The position numbers and the translations under genes were made by a program. A DNA stretch of 64,000 nucleotides from Leptodontidium sp. MPI-SDFR-AT-0119 (Eukaryota; Ascomycota; Leotiomycetes; Helotiales; Leptodontidiaceae). Location of the stretch: assembly GCA_020726505.1 (NCBI GenBank), contig JAHLEZ010000006.1:2294001-2358000 (forward strand). Direction: 5' to 3'. This document shows positions 1 to 11,991 of the stretch, piece by piece (position 1 is the stretch's first letter; every line of letters starts with the position of its first letter). The notes under the pieces were generated by a model. The model saw nothing but the letters and a program-made list of their open reading frames with translations. It did no database searches and was not told the DNA's origin.

Positions 1-1719
1 GACCGTAGCCGGCTAAGCACTGGTCTGGATTTTTCCTTCAATGCGGGTTTGGCGCTCTTATGGTCGGCGATCGAGGTTGATGTAGCTATCCTCGGTGCAT
101 CGATCCCGACTCTGGTTCCATTGCTCAAGCGACTTATCCCGATGAATGGACCTGAGTCGCAGGCAGGGCCTAATGGCACTGTTTTTCTCAATGAGCTGCC
201 ACGTCGACCCAGCTGGACAGCTGATCCTGGTTCCAAACCGCCCTTCAATTCAATATCCACGTCGCTCCCTCGAGAGCAGGAGTCGCCTGCGAATACGATC
301 GAATTTTCTGTCACGCAATCCACAGAAACAGGGACCCAACAACTATGGGCATGTTCGACCCCTCGACTTGGCGAACACTCCTCCCCCTTTGGATTCATCA
401 ACATGGATCCGACTAAATGCATAGCCGATATGCGAGGCTCCGAATCGGTCAAATACTGCGCCATTATCAACACTTGCATGTTCTTAAACGGATTCACCTA
501 TACGATGCTGTTCTCTGTCAACGGAAACATCCCAATAATACACAATCGTATCCAAGCTATAGGCATATCCTCAGCCTCCTACGGCGGCGCTGGGATTTTC
601 AGCCCATTCTTGGGATATGCGATTTTACACGTTTTCGGATTTAAGACCACTATCTTAGCCTCTTTAGCCATTTGCTGCGCCGGCACGCTGATGTTCTGGC
701 CGTCCGGCGCCTTGGGTTCCTATGCCGCCTTTATCATCTCTAATGTGGTTGTCGGCATTTCTTTGACCTGTTTAGAAATGGCCGCCGACACCTTCAATGC
801 GCTCTGCGGACCACCGGAATTCGCAGAAATCCGAGTTCTCTTGGGTACCGGGACAGAAGGCATGGGCGGAGTGTTGAGTTTGATACTCGCAAAATACGCC
901 ATCTCTATTAACACGGACGACACGCGCAGTTTGATTTCCCTTCAGTGGGCTTTCTTTGTGATTACGTTATTCACTGTTGTGCTCGGGCTTGTCTTCTACT
1001 ATATACCCCTGCCCGAAGCAACTAGTCAGGACCTACAACGTCGACAGGACCTCTTGTGGACAGACCCTTCAAAGAAATACCTCAGAAAATTCCCTGTTAT
1101 CTTTGCTCCTTTGGCACTAGCCGCTATGTCTTCGTTCTTTACAGCCGGGGCATTGGCAAGCTTAAGAAGCTTCATTGGCAGTGTCTTGTCTAGCATTTCA
1201 ACTAGCTCGAAGACCGCTCCGATGGTTACTATCTCGGATTTCCAGCTTCTCCTCACAGTCATTTATGCTGTTGGCTCATATTTCTTCGCCTTCTTGTGTT
1301 TTCTCATACCCCCACGTTACATCCTGTTCTGGGCGCATGCTTGTGGGATCGTCTTCGCGGTGCTGATCACTCGAGTCCAATTCTCCTCGGTTCGCAGTGT
1401 TCAAGTGTTAACGTTGGTCCTTTCGATCTTCCTGGGGCCGACACCCAACCTAAGTTTTGGTATCGCATTTCGGGGTCTCGGTCAGTGGACCAAGCTCGCA
1501 GGGTGCATAGTGATAGGAATTTCGAGTCTCGGAGCCTGTGTCTGGCCATGGGTCATGTTGGCCGTTGCGACCAGCCATTCTGCACGATATGCCTTCCATA
1601 TTATTACCGCTCTCTTTGGGGCGGGGATTTTTCTCCCCATTTACCTCATCCTAACACGTGCGACACATCATCGACCGCCAGGCTGGCGGGCTGTGGCCAA
1701 GGTATTCCAACGGGCATGA
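1..1719 (+). CDS. Rhodopsin-like C-terminal segment in frame with a FucP-like MFS transporter (5' partial)
   Basis: The frame is open from the first base, so the true start lies upstream. The first ~45 residues (LWSAIEVDVAILGASIPTL and neighbours) resemble the last membrane helix of the fungal rhodopsin-type integral membrane family (PF20684), followed by a polar tail. From the ATG at 403 (MDPTKCIADMRG) the remaining 438 residues read as a complete MFS protein of the L-fucose-permease type: several hydrophobic helices, an FGFKTTI loop, MFWPSG, then MAADTFNALCGPPEFAEIR. That is close to the usual full length of the family. No stop separates the halves. Either this is one fused protein or two genes lie in the same frame with the MFS starting at 403. 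The MFS assignment is fairly secure; substrate is unknown; the fusion is unproven. Confidence 0.7.
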   Translation, partial: DRSRLSTGLDFSFNAGLALLWSAIEVDVAILGASIPTLVPLLKRLIPMNGPESQAGPNGTVFLNELPRRPSWTADPGSKPPFNSISTSLPREQESPANTIEFSVTQSTETGTQQLWACSTPRLGEHSSPFGFINMDPTKCIADMRGSESVKYCAIINTCMFLNGFTYTMLFSVNGNIPIIHNRIQAIGISSASYGGAGIFSPFLGYAILHVFGFKTTILASLAICCAGTLMFWPSGALGSYAAFIISNVVVGISLTCLEMAADTFNALCGPPEFAEIRVLLGTGTEGMGGVLSLILAKYAISINTDDTRSLISLQWAFFVITLFTVVLGLVFYYIPLPEATSQDLQRRQDLLWTDPSKKYLRKFPVIFAPLALAAMSSFFTAGALASLRSFIGSVLSSISTSSKTAPMVTISDFQLLLTVIYAVGSYFFAFLCFLIPPRYILFWAHACGIVFAVLITRVQFSSVRSVQVLTLVLSIFLGPTPNLSFGIAFRGLGQWTKLAGCIVIGISSLGACVWPWVMLAVATSHSARYAFHIITALFGAGIFLPIYLILTRATHHRPPGWRAVAKVFQRA

Positions 1720-4598
1720 CTATTGGTAGAAGGAGGTGTGCTGATATAAAATTTTGCGTTCTTCTGAGCGGAGTCTGATTCTGAGATGGCGCAATAGCGA
1801 CCCGAAGGTAGAGTGGGCGAAACCTGTAATAAATAGTCTTGAAAATATATAGATTTTCGCAAGTCCTTGGTCTCTGCTAGCTCGTAGTTCACTTACCTAT
1901 GCCTTGTGAATGCGCTTTACAGGCTGATTTCCACTCACCTTAGGCGAACCGTAGAGTAACCATGCCATTGGACGCGTCATAGAGTTTACAGCAGTGCTTC
2001 ACGACTATGTTGTCTGTGATGGCGAGAACGATGCATAGGTCGAGCCTTGAATTCAAAGCTTTCATATTACCTTGAAGGATTCCAAGTTGAAAACAGAACT
2101 GCCTAACCTAGTGTTCGACCATTTGAATGCAAGATTACTCATCAACTTAACTCGCTTGGCAGCTCCTCATGCGAATGCTCCCATTTGATACCAGGGTTCG
2201 AAGGAGGAAGGGCGGTATCGAGGGAACTAAAGTTAGTCTTGAATCAATACGAGCTAGATAGTAGCAAAAGCTACTAATAAGTGTTATAGTAAGGACATGT
2301 GAAAGTAACTTCCAAAAAACGTATATGCATAAATTTTTAGAACAGTAGTAAACTTTCATAATGTTATACGGCCTCTGCAAGCCATTCTCATTGAGGAGTC
2401 CGCAATTGACTTCTATTCACTTGCCCTGGTTATCTCAGCCAGCGTGATACGTATATGCCATTCTAGATACGCTCTTGTATCCTTTGTCTACCCTAATCGA
2501 CCGACCAGTCCGAATCATATATAGGGAAATTCTTTAACCAAGAGCGTTATAGAGCTTCTCTAGTACTCGTTTTCATAATCGGGTCGACAATTAGAAGACT
2601 CCTAATAAAGTCAATACACCCTCGTTCAATAGACATTTCGGCTTTCTAGATTTTTCGGAGGAGCGTAACGGCGAAGGGGAGGAGTTTCTAGATTGATTTG
2701 TTTTTGTCAATACCAAGCACACACTGAGAAATAAACGGTTCTGGATTTGGACACCTACCATTCAAAGACATTGGTTTTCCTATCTCAGTGTACTTTCTTG
2801 CTCCCTACAAAGCTGAGAAAGCAGGTGTTTGTGAGGCTCGAACGAGTGTTTTGCTCTTTCTAAGATCTGAGATCGACCAGAATAGAACGAGAGCGAGCAT
2901 GCGCCCTACCCCTCCCAAGTTGCTTTAGGTATTCCAAAATCCTGAAGCACTCTAGGCAAATAGATCATCAGATCGGCCGGGGCCGATATTCGTGAGCGGA
3001 GGAAGAGGGGAATGCAGTTTCTTAAAATTCGTAGAATAAAGCCGTGTGATTCCGCAGTGTGGTCGACTTCTTAGTGAGACTATGCTCAGACTTGACGTTG
3101 GATAATTCAATCTTCATCTGGCGGTGGCTGAAGCTACAATAGACATTTGAATCATTAGCCAACACTCCATGGAGAGTCTCCAGTTCACCCTCGAGATTTA
3201 GCCCACCAAGACCTGCCCCTTGATCAATAACCACATGGAAGCATGTATGTCAAGTCCTACGTCGGCGAAGTCATCTCTATCCATAGCAGCGTCGCGAAGT
3301 CGATCTCCACAGGTAGCTGTTAGGCCCAGAACTGTTGGCAAAGGAAAGCGAAAAGGCAAGTGGTGTATCAAATTGTATGAATGTGATGCTATTTCCGCTG
3401 TCAGACTATCTCAAGCTTGTAGACTCAGCTTATGGCGTTCCGAAAGGCCAACATATGCCTTTTGATGACTAGAAATGTATTTCTTATATTGGGTGGGTGT
3501 CCTTGGAAGAACGGGGTTGACAAATGAGAAGATGATATGAATGTCGGCCATTTTATCGATACTACCCAGAGCTGAGGGCGATCTTCTCGACCCGGATCTC
3601 TGCGCCCAACTGGGAAAAAAAGTACAAGATCCCACATCCTTAGGCCAATAGTGGCAGCTCCAGTAGTAGGTGACCACTGCTGCAAGCAGCTAATAACCTT
3701 CAATGAAGTGATATTCGATGATATGACACAGGAGAGACTTTTTACAGCGTGCCAGGCGGCAGCGGCAGGATTGAGAAGCTAGTAAACCGCGCAGTGAATG
3801 CCATAGACGGCTGTAGCTCGCTTACCTAACTCGGCGACGAACTTCAGCCTTGTTCGACTGCCCTCAATTCTCGCCTACAAATATCGCACCAACTTCCCCC
3901 AACCTTCTTCCTCCCCAACAACAACCCCTTGGAAAACCAGTCCCATAGCTTATGGGCTGGTTTTAATGGACCACCTAGGCTGCTTCCAGTACCTATCGTC
4001 GAAAAATAGCTGAATAAGTTGAGCTCTGCAAGGTATGTCCCTCGCCTTCAACCACTGTCAGAATGCCGATTCACCCAGAGCACGAACATCTTCACCATCC
4101 AGAATCTATCTCGTCTGGTATTCGCGCACGATAGTCAATTGTATGACAATCACCAAATTGCCCTTGCTAACAGCTTCTGACAGCAGAAATCGCTCTTCCT
4201 TCCTGGCACTCGTCCCTACGAACTGAGGTCCGTGATTGAAAAGGTGAGTTGCAACCCCATCTCATTTCTCTACCATTGTGGTGGCAGAAGTGTATCGCTC
4301 TTTTCATGATCTAGAGACTGACAATTGATATTTTCAGTCATCAATTGCCAGTCAATCCCCGCCCTTTTCCGCTGCTAGCACAAACCCTACTCACCTAGCT
4401 GGACAACAAAACTGCCCTTGTGGGTTTCTATAAACGGTCTGAAGAACAACCAGATGAACTGACTAGTGCTCTCGAAGCTGCAACATCTCGAGAATGACCA
4501 TGGCCATTGGTGCTGCGATAGAGGAGTCCCGTGCTTTTCTAGGCTGGAATGGTGGATTTCGGCTGACTGGTTTGTAGTCAATCGGACTGATAAGAAAT
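1720..4598. other. Gene-poor intergenic DNA
   Basis: About 2.9 kb without a supported gene. Only short open frames occur, most lacking an ATG context or splice partners. A 70-codon minus-strand frame at 3022-3234 looks protein-like in composition but is not recognised. No tRNA, repeat or transposon terminus was seen. Confidence 0.5.
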
Positions 4599-5760
4599 AT
4601 GGCTAACCAGATGGCAGTGCCACGCATTCTGTCTCGCAGATCGTCAACTTTCCGAAATTTCAACGAATGTACTCCAGCCAAAAACAATCCTAGAACGTCT
4701 GCTGCAACGCCTGCTGCCTCGAGCACGACTCAGGACCTTCTGCAAAATTGGCGTACTGAAAGTGGATCTGCAATGAACGATGGCACTCACATCGAGAGGG
4801 TTGGGGCACTTGCGTAAGTACAAAATACCCCATACAGACCAGGACCTAATACGCCCAAGGTATGTTCCATACAACCGAAGCTCATACAACCACAGGAGAG
4901 AAAACCAGGCCAAAGATGACGAGAACGGTGGTTACAAGTGGGCCACAACCGGGAACATCTACGGCAGAAAAGGCGATGGCGGCAGAGATGAATCCAGGCT
5001 CTTGGCGCCGAGTGCTAGGTTTCCATTCCGAAGCAGTACCTACGACCGCAATGCTGCAACGTGGAGGACCTCAAGCCAACAATCCCTTGGGGAACGTGTC
5101 CGACTCTACACCGCAGAAGGAACAAACCAGCAATCTCCACTGCGACCATTCCTCAACGCGAACTACCGTGGTGATACCACCTCGCGGTATTTCATGGACC
5201 AAGTTCCGGGACTAAGAGATGAGCTCAACTGTGCCGTTTGGATAGAAGACCTCCCAGTTGGCATAACTACCGAATGGTTCTTGGAGAAGGTTCATACAGG
5301 AGCAGTCTTTGCGCTGCACATCAATGAATCAACGACCACCCAACAAAACTGGGCAGCCAAGTTGGTCTTCATGACGCATGTAGGAGCGGCGAACTTCCTC
5401 GAGTACATGGAGAGCCCAAATGGACAGCTAGATTTCGGTGGAGCTGCTCGCGCGAAGTGGAACCTACACGGCCATGTCGAATACCAAAACCAGGAGGAAA
5501 GTCGTGTTTTGAAGATTGTAGGCCGAACACCTTTCATGGATCTGAGATTCTGGATGGAATTCCTGGAAGGGATCGAAAATTTCAAATACCAGATAAGCCA
5601 CGCAGGACAATGGGACATGCCCGACGGTACAATAGCGGTGGAGATAGGATTTGGGCGCCTGGATTCTCAAGCAATGTTTGTTAGAAAAACCATCATGGAG
5701 GACATTTTCTGCGGAAGCTTTGCTGATGTCCACTGGGCCCAGGATCCATGTGCTCAATGA
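4599..5760 (+). CDS. RRM-like fold protein, paralogue 1 (two exons)
   Basis: Model: exon 4599-4813, intron 4814-4895 (GTAAGT..ACAG, 82 bp), exon 4896-5760, giving 359 aa. The two frames join exactly in phase. The C-terminal ~190 residues match the same family as the genes at 8851 and 11992: DELNCAVWIEDLPVGIT, a helix and strand region, an SRVL-type motif (ESRVLKIVGRTPF), and a C-terminal strand ending near DVHWAQDPCAQ. This pattern fits an RNA-recognition-motif-like fold common in filamentous ascomycetes, whose function is not established. The N-terminal half is low complexity and basic. Unlike its two paralogues it lacks the VSR-P-TLGEL and LPRDFFL modules. The start is uncertain; the C-terminal domain is solid. 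Confidence 0.65.
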
Positions 5761-8700
5761 TATGGCACAAGGACAGTAGCTTTCGCACTTTCTTCTCATA
5801 CTTTTCTTTGATACTTGCAGCATCAGCCCAAAAGGTTGGAAATAGGAGCTGCTACTTGGCGCTGTACAATAAAAACCATGATTCGGAAAGCATTAAGAAT
5901 CGAGACAAAACATCGAACTTGGCTTGTTGACTTTGGCCTTGACTGGGATTTTTGCTCCAAGAAGTGACGGATAGTAAAATCTACAAGGCTGAACTTGACG
6001 AGATTTTTGATGTTGACAGGCCCTCAGCGAGAGATTTACACCACCGCCAAAAGAATGCAGATGGGCAGGTATCGCTTTGGACAATCGTGGCCAAGTCGAA
6101 AATGCATGGCCCTCATAATGCCTCAGTCTTCCAAGACAATTCCTTAGAGTCATTAGAAACTGCTTTTGGCCCGTGAAAGGAAGTTCCCATGTATCTGTCG
6201 AGTTCACCCACGACCTTGATTGAAGAGGCGAGGTCGAGTGTACCACCCGGGTATGGCTTCTTACAGGTGGTACTTCGGATGCTTCCGTTCCTAAGCCCAT
6301 TCCGTAAAGATAGCTATTGAGAAAGAGTATCTTGAGATTTTTAGTGTTGAGTGGGTAAGAGATCCTTGTGCTTAAGCGGCGAGTGTGCGGCGTTCTCTGG
6401 GCGAGGGTGGGTCTGCGTGGGTAGTCTTCCTTGGTGCGATGGCCGATCATCTTATTGTGGTGTCCATCTTTGAATGTAGGAATAACGTGGTAATTGTCTG
6501 TCAGAGGAATTTCTGATGACTCTGTTTGATCGGATCTGAGATTTGCGGTTCGTACATCGTAGCTTTGAATTTGATGTGGTTATCCTTGTGTCCCTCCACA
6601 CAAAGAATCATGGTATCTTTCCGTGCTTCCTTGAGGTCTAAGAGGTCCCAAGTTCTTACGTCGTGATAATTCTCTGGGTCGTTCTCTCCATCTTTTGTGC
6701 CTTCTGCATACTCCCGTCCGAGGATTGATTGCTAGACTGCGCGGTCCAATTCTGCGCATAACGCGTCCGCTTTGGTTTGATGAATGAGGGTGATCTGCTG
6801 GATCCATAGACAGACATCATGTTAGATAGCCCTGGTACTGTGGTATAATTCAGATCGATCTGTCACGGTGTTGATGAGTTACAACTCGAAAGGTTGTGGA
6901 TTCGAAGGTGAGGTTTGAACCTCGAAGTTGACATGTCGTCACATTATTCCCTCGCTTCGAGTGTGGGACCAACGCTAGTCTCGATTGAGAACCCCTCTAA
7001 TGGTTCACTGCTTATTCTTGTTTTCTAAGGAGGGAGAAACAAACTCGTGAAGTAGGTGGTGGCTGGCCTCAAAGCAAAATGATTAAGACATTTTTGCTAT
7101 TGGACTGGTTGAATGCCCAAAAGCAAATCCCTCACTCCAAGCTAAGCTATAAAAGTGTCAAACCGCTCAATACCCACAGCTTGATTTGTACCATTTTGAG
7201 GGGCCTCTCTTCATGAAATTGCACCTTAGATTTTTGAACACTTTAGAAAATGTTGTCACGGTACTTGGAGCACGCATATTTTCTGTACTCGACTAGGCGG
7301 AGAAAGTGTAGAGTTGATATTGACTAGCACTGCATCTCATTTCTACTGGATCATGATAGCCAATCAGGAGAGTGTAAACAGAGCAGCAGAGTTTTTTCAA
7401 GGATTACTATGGGACCAAACAAAGTCTTGCGCAACATGCGGAGTATCAGTAACTTTGGGAGGTGTCATCAACTGCCGCCGCTGCTCTATTTTGACCGAGA
7501 TTGGCCACTTTAAGAGTATGTCTTACAGAAATTCAAATAAAGACTTGACCATTACCCCTTCAAGAGCGAGCTACTCTGGCTTTAGCTATCTAATTATTTG
7601 GGTTTCATCAGAGGCAGCGGCTACTCAAAGCTGGTAATACGGAAAACCCTTGCTAATCGGCAGACCTCTCCACTTCACAGACTACTATATCCCTACCCGA
7701 GTCAGAAAACTCTCCTGATGGTATGGGAGATTATCTCATTTTAGTGATGCCAAAGATTTATACACAAGCTTGAAAAGTCAACGGGTTATCTCGAATCTTT
7801 GGAAGTCATGCTAGTCACGTGTTCTTACTCGCTTCGCGTGCGCTAGTGTTTGTTTACTTCCAAGCTAACCAACTCCAGGTCCAAGAGACCCTTGATACAC
7901 TACAGGGAGAACCTCCTGTTGCTTAACAGCTAATCGGATTCTGCAGTCTTGGGTCAGAAATTACCATCCTTGGGCAATTTAAATTGCTTTTGTTCCCTCT
8001 GATGGAGGCAGTCCGACGAAATCTGCCCAATCACTTAGGCGAAGGGAGGCTTCAAAAGGGGACTTCTTTATTTCAGTGGACAGACAAGGCACAGAGGGAA
8101 TTCTGCCCTCACAATCCAGCCTCTAGACTACCAGGTGATAAGTAGGACTCAATTTGTTGGTTGGTAATACTTAATTCAACATAATAAACCATAGCAAATG
8201 TGCAACTAGGTAGTGAAACCACTTGTCTTGAGGTTGAGGCTGAAAGGTAAAAGCAATACAATATCTGAGTGAAACAACAAAGATATCTCTAATCACTACC
8301 ATTCACTCAAGACTATCAGTTGAACTCACAAGTATCGTTAGTTAAGAATAACTCCCCCCAAACAAAGGCTATAGAACCCTTGAAGTGATGTCAGGTCAAG
8401 TCCTCACACGTGATTTAGTCCACTCATCCGATCCCTTTCTATCCAAAGCAAAACAATCAATTGCTTAAGCCTTATGACGCACCGCACCGGCGCCAGAGTA
8501 TATCCGTTCTCCAGACACCCCGCATTCACCACTATCTCGCTTAGCCGGGCGGCCCTCCATCTTTGCCGGAGCATCTAGTTGCTCCAGATCGCGTTCCTCT
8601 CTTCGAACACCATCCGACAGTATTGACCCCGAAGCTCCCTCAAACCTTCCAAAAGCCTAGATGTACTCATTGTTACTTCTGGCTTCTCACAACACATCGA

Positions 8701-8850
8701 CGCGCTCTTTCTGGCTTCTTTTCGCTCCTTGCTTGCTTCGTTGTTCTCAATCTGCTTTGTGCGACTCGATCAGCCCTGAGGCTGTCTGTCCAAAATCTCA
8801 ACTAAAGTTAAATCGCTACACCATAAACCGAGGGTTGAGATTTCGTCGCA
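5761..8850. other. Gene-poor spacer between paralogues 1 and 2
   Basis: About 3.1 kb with no supported gene. It holds the 3' region of paralogue 1 and the promoter of paralogue 2. A 185-codon minus-strand frame (5893-6450) and a 107-codon plus-strand frame with two CxxC pairs (7314-7637, TTG start) were examined but lack support. Confidence 0.45.
8821..8832 (+). promoter_or_regulatory. Leader motif CCATAAACCGAG shared with paralogue 3
   Basis: This 12-mer lies about 18 nt before the ATG at 8851. The identical 12-mer sits at 11952-11963, about 28 nt before the ATG of the next paralogue. It probably reflects duplicated 5' leader sequence. A regulatory role is only a possibility. Confidence 0.35.
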
Positions 8851-11040
8851 ATGACTATTTCGGAGTTTGGTGAGCGTCTTGCGCGACGCGGTATTCGGTC
8901 AGCTCGTGGAGACAACTCGGCTTCGGAGGAGCGTGGTAAGTCGTACTTGGCAACTGTTCTGGACAAATTCCAACCCTCATCAGAGAATGATACAGCAGCC
9001 ATGGCGCGTCATTCTTATTCCAGTCGCCTTCAACCCGATACCATTCTTCGTAAGTCCGAAGAGATATCTGGTAGCTTCGTTATGCCGACATCATTCTCAG
9101 ATCTTGCACCATCCCAACCATCGGGAACAACCGTGAAGGATCTTAAAGTCGCTCATGCCGCTATCCAGATGAAGATAGTCAAGAGTAAGAATCAGAAGCA
9201 GTTTTGCACCGTAGAAGTTGCTGACTTAATGTAGCTGGAGTCTCCAGAAGCCCGCCAACGCTGGGGGAACTCTTGAGGATATTGGAGGAGCATCCAGGTA
9301 TTTTAACAACTATTATCCGTTTATCCGTGGAATTCTGCTGACGTGTATTTTTTGAATAGGGTTTGACCCCCGGAGCCACTTCATCGAACATCTCCCGCGG
9401 GATTTCTTCCTCAACCTCAGCGCCGCCGATCTCGAGCAAGGAGCCTGGAAATTCATCGACCCCAAGACCGCAGGTGCTGCGATTGTTGCCATGAGAGGAA
9501 AGCTCGACGCGAAGAACTCCACCCCTCCCCAAGCTTCAACAGGCCCCTCCTCAGCGAAACATCAGGGCATAGAGACTCGATTTACTCAGGGAGGTATGGC
9601 CGACAGCAATAGTTCGCCTTCGGCACTACTTTATAGACAGCAGGAACAAGGATTTGGACTGGGTCTGAGACCAGGTTATGAATATGGAAACGGAGTCACA
9701 GGACCGCCGCAGCTACCATTTGCCGTACCGTACACACATATTCAGAACCATGGTTATGGAGCCAAGGGTCCCGTAAGCAGCTACACCTCTCTCTTTCCGC
9801 CGAGCTGGGGTCCCACACCTACCACGGCGTATGAGACCACCATCCCCACGGAGCAAAGCCGCACCGGTGGAGACTCTGCTCAGGTATGCCAAGGTAGGGT
9901 CAACATAAACGGCTACCCATACCTCAACCACTATCCACCCACCTTTGCTCAGTATGTCGCTCCCCAAGTGTCCATGGTTGGATCTGCAAGCCCGTCGACG
10001 AGGGTCCCATACGATTTTCGCATGTACACTTCGAGATACTCGTATGTTCACGGGCCAGCACAGCACCACATGGTTCATGTGCATCAACGCCCTCCTCCAG
10101 GAATAGCACCACTCCAGTACGGTGTGAATCCATTCGGCGCTGGTTATGCGAGTCCTGCACCAGCTACCAGACCCATTGAGCCAAACCAGCCGGAAATGAG
10201 CATGAATGTGCAGCGCCCACTATGCAAGTCTGTTCCTTCTCACGCTATGACCACATCAACTGCTCACCTTCCATTTAACCCCTCCCGAAGCCGACAAGGT
10301 GTGGATCCTATTCTCACTCTAGAGACCCTCCGCCGAGCCATTGGCAACAACGTCATCATCAACCCCAACTACAAGGGTGAGATCGACAACTATGCCATTC
10401 GCAACGGCAGTTGTACAGATCAAATCAATTGTTCAGTTCACGTCGAGGGTTTCGATCCAAACATCACCCAGAAGGAGATGCTTTCGCTCGCCCAGTTCGC
10501 AAAAGTTGCTGCTCTGAACACCCATGAGCCACTCTTACCAAAACATCCAACGGTGGCAGCGGACTACACCTTCTTCAAAAGAATCGATGCTGAACGCTTC
10601 CTGTCGCTTGGTCTTCAGGGACAACTCTCACTGCCTGGTTGTCAGTTGTCGTTTAGATGGAACATGAATAAGGTCTGCCCGGCTTCGCGAGAGGAGCGCA
10701 CGCAAAGTCGTTTTTTGTCAATTGAAGGACCCAATGATATGATCTCTACGGATCAAATCATGCGTGTTCTGCAGGATAATCTGACATTCGACTTGGTGGA
10801 TGGTGAGGAGCAAGACCTTGGTGATGGCAGAAACCTGGTACGCTTGGAGTTCAGCCAGGTAAGCAAATCTCCTGGAAGATGATCTCCCAGGCAATTTTTC
10901 TTTTCCAATTTTCTCGAGGATTTTTAAAATTGACAGATGGACAATAGATTCGTGGCCAGTCGAGACCTGCTATGAAGTGTATCTGGGCGTACATCCACGC
11001 AAACGACATCTTGGATGCGACAGTCGTTTACAAGCACTGA
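8851..11040 (+). CDS. RRM-like fold protein, paralogue 2 (four exons)
   Basis: Model: exons 8851-9184, 9235-9297, 9360-10858 and 10948-11040, with introns of 50, 62 and 89 bp, all GT..AG and phase-consistent, giving 662 aa. The intron borders are confirmed by alignment with paralogue 3. In order it has a VKDLKVAHAAIQ segment, VSRSPPTLGEL, GFDPRSHF..LPRDFFLNLSAAD, a long Pro/Tyr/Gly-rich low-complexity middle, then the conserved domain: YKGEIDNYAI, DQINCSVHVEGFDPNIT, AADYTFFKR, WNMNKVCPASREERTQSRFLSIEGP and a final IRGQSRPAMK strand-helix. The architecture suggests an RNA-binding-like protein with a disordered linker. Biological role is unknown. The last intron is at a different site from that in paralogue 3. 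Confidence 0.8.
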
Positions 11041-11991
11041 GGGTTTGGAGTAAGAGCAATGGTTTTGTTTTCATGGATTAATGTTTTACTGGGGTCTCAT
11101 TTTTATTTCCTCCCAAAGTTGCATGCGTTCTTTTAACCGACATAGATTCGGCGTTGACTCTCTCATGCTTTTAGAGCAAGTTTCATGTGTCCCGTTTTGG
11201 CGCCAGTCCATAGCTTGATTTTTTTTGTTTCTTTAGAAGAACTCTTGGTTGTGAAAGCAGTCAGGAATGAATGAAAACTCAAAAAGCCTCCTCTATTTTC
11301 CGGCTGCGTCTAGTCACTTCTGCATTCGCCGTGGTCTAGAAAGGACTTGGTGTAACTATTACATCCCAGTCCTCCCTTCCATAACCCTCCAAGTCAGTAC
11401 TCAGAGAACAAGTTCCTCCGGATAATTTATAGATATATACCCCGCGCATAGCATAAAGCCCTGTGAAGTTAAAAACTTTTCCTCCCTGGTTAACCATCCC
11501 TGGATGTCTCATCATCCCGTGCTCGCCTATTCATTATCTGAATAACAACAATGAATGCCATGATTGTCGCGGCGCTGTACGCCTATGAAGCTACAAAAGC
11601 AGGCGCTATTGCACTAGTGTTCACTCCCGCTTATTCTGTTGCCTTCGATATACCTCAGCTAGGACTTCGTGCCAACCTATCGAACATTTTGTAACCATAA
11701 ACCCTGCCTTCAGAGCCACAACTACAGCCCGACTCAACTGATAATATCCCCAGGGCTTCAACCTGGACCATCAAAGCTATTGCAAAGTCTTCATTCTACC
11801 CTCTTAGGCCTTTCTAACAGAGTCCCTGTTACCGGTCTTTCCCCGACTTCGACTTCGAGGATCCCGACCAGCGCGTCAAAGGATAATACGCAGCATTTCG
11901 AATCAGAAACTTCTCTTCAACTCCACCTCATCCACTTACAATATTGCAACGCCATAAACCGAGCGACGGCTGAGTCTATCTTCTCCTGGAA
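11041..11991. other. Spacer and 5' region of paralogue 3
   Basis: About 950 bp holding the 3' UTR of paralogue 2 and the promoter/leader of paralogue 3. No additional gene was recognised. Confidence 0.5.
11952..11963 (+). promoter_or_regulatory. Leader motif CCATAAACCGAG, second copy
   Basis: Identical to 8821-8832 and likewise just upstream of the paralogue start codon (ATG at 11992). It supports tandem duplication including the leader. Confidence 0.35.

Noticed and set aside
3022..3234. 70-codon minus-strand frame of protein-like composition
   Set aside because: Non-ATG start, no matching exons around it and no family recognised.
5893..6450. 185-codon minus-strand frame between RRM-like paralogues
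   Set aside because: Composition is irregular, with no recognisable motif, no conserved neighbour and no splice support.
6880..6940. GGTTTGAACC and nearby inverted words suggesting a tRNA T-arm
   Set aside because: No acceptor stem or anticodon arm can be drawn; no tRNA was found in the window.
7314..7637. 107-codon plus-strand frame with two CxxC pairs resembling a zinc ribbon
   Set aside because: It begins at TTG, lacks an upstream ATG exon and is isolated in gene-poor DNA; the Cys pairs may be chance.
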